Assembly: GCA_039090855.1 (NCBI GenBank)
Contig: CM077010.1
Location: 45,898,905-45,962,904, forward strand
Reading direction: 5' to 3'
Origin: Macrothele yani
Taxonomy: Eukaryota; Arthropoda; Arachnida; Araneae; Macrothelidae
DNA: 64,000 nt
Below, in pieces: positions 63,398 through 64,000 of this stretch (position 1 is its first letter; every line of letters begins with the position of its first letter). The notes beneath the pieces are model-generated. The model searched no databases. It was given only the letters and a program-made list of their open reading frames with translations, and was not told the DNA's origin. Made by a program: the position numbers and the translations under genes.

Positions 63398-63713
63398 TAG
63401 TTCCAGATTTAGACACTAATTTGTTGTCTGTTAGAAAAGCCACAGAAAAAGGATTTGAAGTTTTATTCAAGAATAAGAAGTGCACAATTAAGTATGGGGA
63501 TACTATTGCAGCTATAGGCTTATTAGATACCTCAGATAATTTGTACAGTACAAACTGCAAATATTACATGTAAAGTCAAATTTGGCCCCAACATGTGAAA
63601 GTAAAAAATGTTTGAATTTATGGCACAGAAGTCTAGGTCATAGGGATATTAAAATGAGAAAGCAAAAGGAGAAAAAGGAGTTGGCAAGAGGAATAACTCT
63701 TTCCAATTGTAAC

Positions 63714-64000
63714 AAGAAAGATGACACCGAATTTTTGGGTGTAAAGCACGTCTTTTGAATCCGTTCTGACGCAAATTAAATTTATCAAAGCTATTCAGAG
63801 TCAATGTAACCGGTATGGAAAACAATAGTATCTGACGAAAGAAAAGTTTTTCAATCGGGTTTTTAGTCCCTCAGATATTGCTGTAAACGGAATCTTAAGC
63901 CTACGCCTTCAGGTTGCAGGCTTGTCCGTTAAAAAATATGAATTAGGCAGATGGTCTCGGGAGTGTGACGTCATAAACTTTAATAGGATTCACACACAAC
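63714..64000 (+). repeat. Dispersed box-repeat copy 5, left end, runs off the window
   Basis: It starts AACAAGAAAGATGACACC, then AAGCACGTCTTTTGAATCC and GTTCTGACGCAAATTAAATT, matching the complement of the right-hand end of copy 3 (30000-30180) for over 150 bp. This includes GTATGGAAAACAATAGTATC and GATATTGCTGTAAACGGAAT. It abuts broken copia coding sequence. The rest lies outside the window. Confidence 0.8.

Larger units (their letters stand above)
61136..63710 (+). pseudogene. copia-like Gag-protease polyprotein, broken
   Basis: The start MASFIGSGMYSITKLDNFNY is at 61136 (the short N-terminal gag domain of copia elements); a frameshift follows at about 61290. The main gag frame (61293-61967) has KLYLLRKLYSLRFQENGSTM and MLLNSFPSTYENLVTAL (UBN2-type). 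The zinc knuckle is degenerate: CTFSKRKNHVKDDFWHYKR lacks two Cys. After a stop, GRLIDSGATCHMTND (about 62023-62067) is the copia-type protease with its catalytic Asp, continuing to VEVKDVLY. After the Tc1 insertion VVPDLDTNLLSVRKATEKGF (about 63400) and LWHRSLGHRDIKM (about 63620) lead to the integrase pre-domain. It is not functional. Confidence 0.85.
60531..63713 (+). mobile_element. copia-like LTR retrotransposon, 5' part
   Basis: The sequence starts TGTTAGAAATTGTTATAAGA, typical of copia LTRs, exactly where Tc1 coding stops. The LTR's inner boundary is not clear (somewhere before 61136) and I see no second LTR in the window. Gag, protease and the start of the integrase-side region follow in copia order. 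A Tc1 element is inserted at 62225-63397. The sequence ends where another box repeat begins (63714), before integrase and RT. Confidence 0.75.

Overview
This window looks like arthropod nuclear DNA that has no host protein gene I can recognise. It is built almost wholly of transposable elements inserted into one another. Evidence for a metazoan, probably an arthropod: many Tc1/mariner DNA transposons, RTE-type LINEs, tRNA-derived SINEs, an R2 retrotransposon in its canonical 28S rRNA site, a copia-like element, and a Ty3/gypsy-type LTR element with a copia-like pol domain order. I cannot name the species. Nearly every open reading frame longer than 100 codons that I can assign is transposase, reverse transcriptase, gag or integrase, and almost all are broken.

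Layout. 981-8156: a copy of a dispersed 'box repeat' carrying a Tc1 element (2131-3319) and a second Tc1 element (about 3516-7821). The second holds a SINE and an internally deleted I-like LINE, which holds another SINE. 8320-11492: RTE LINE copy 1, followed directly by a Tc1 element (11494-12714). 12944-19306: SINE copies of three families, Tc1 relics, and a second box repeat interrupted by a nearly open Tc1 element (15442-16864). 19443-22606: RTE LINE copy 2 on the minus strand. 23-26 kb: Tc1 and mariner relics. 28398-30180: the clearest box-repeat array, with a three-monomer higher-order period. 30622-32019: a Tc1 element. 32.4-33.5 kb: tandem repeats. 35220-37867: two more Tc1 elements. 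37870-39147: a box-repeat array.

39148-46671 is a three-layer nest: a Tc1 element holds a mariner element, and an LTR retrotransposon sits inside the mariner's terminal repeat. Removing the layers restores both the mariner end and the Tc1 reading frame. 47438-55115: a fragment of 28S rRNA gene on the minus strand, split by a full-length but decayed R2 element (which holds a deleted mariner) and by a SINE, with another mariner at its end. 57345-63713: a Tc1 element split by an unclassified terminal-inverted-repeat transposon carrying a degenerate unknown protein, then cut by a copia-like element that holds yet another Tc1. 63714-64000: the start of another box repeat.

The genes here do not form a host pathway. 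The functional relationships are between transposon enzymes and their ends, and between SINEs and an unseen LINE partner. The items most worth a second look are the 28S/R2 fragment, the box-repeat family with its higher-order array, the LTR element with gag-protease-integrase-RT-RNase H order and three tandem primer-binding-site-like modules, the unclassified transposon at 57738-60032, the identical nonsense codon in both RTE copies, and a head-to-head SINE dimer inside one target-site duplication.
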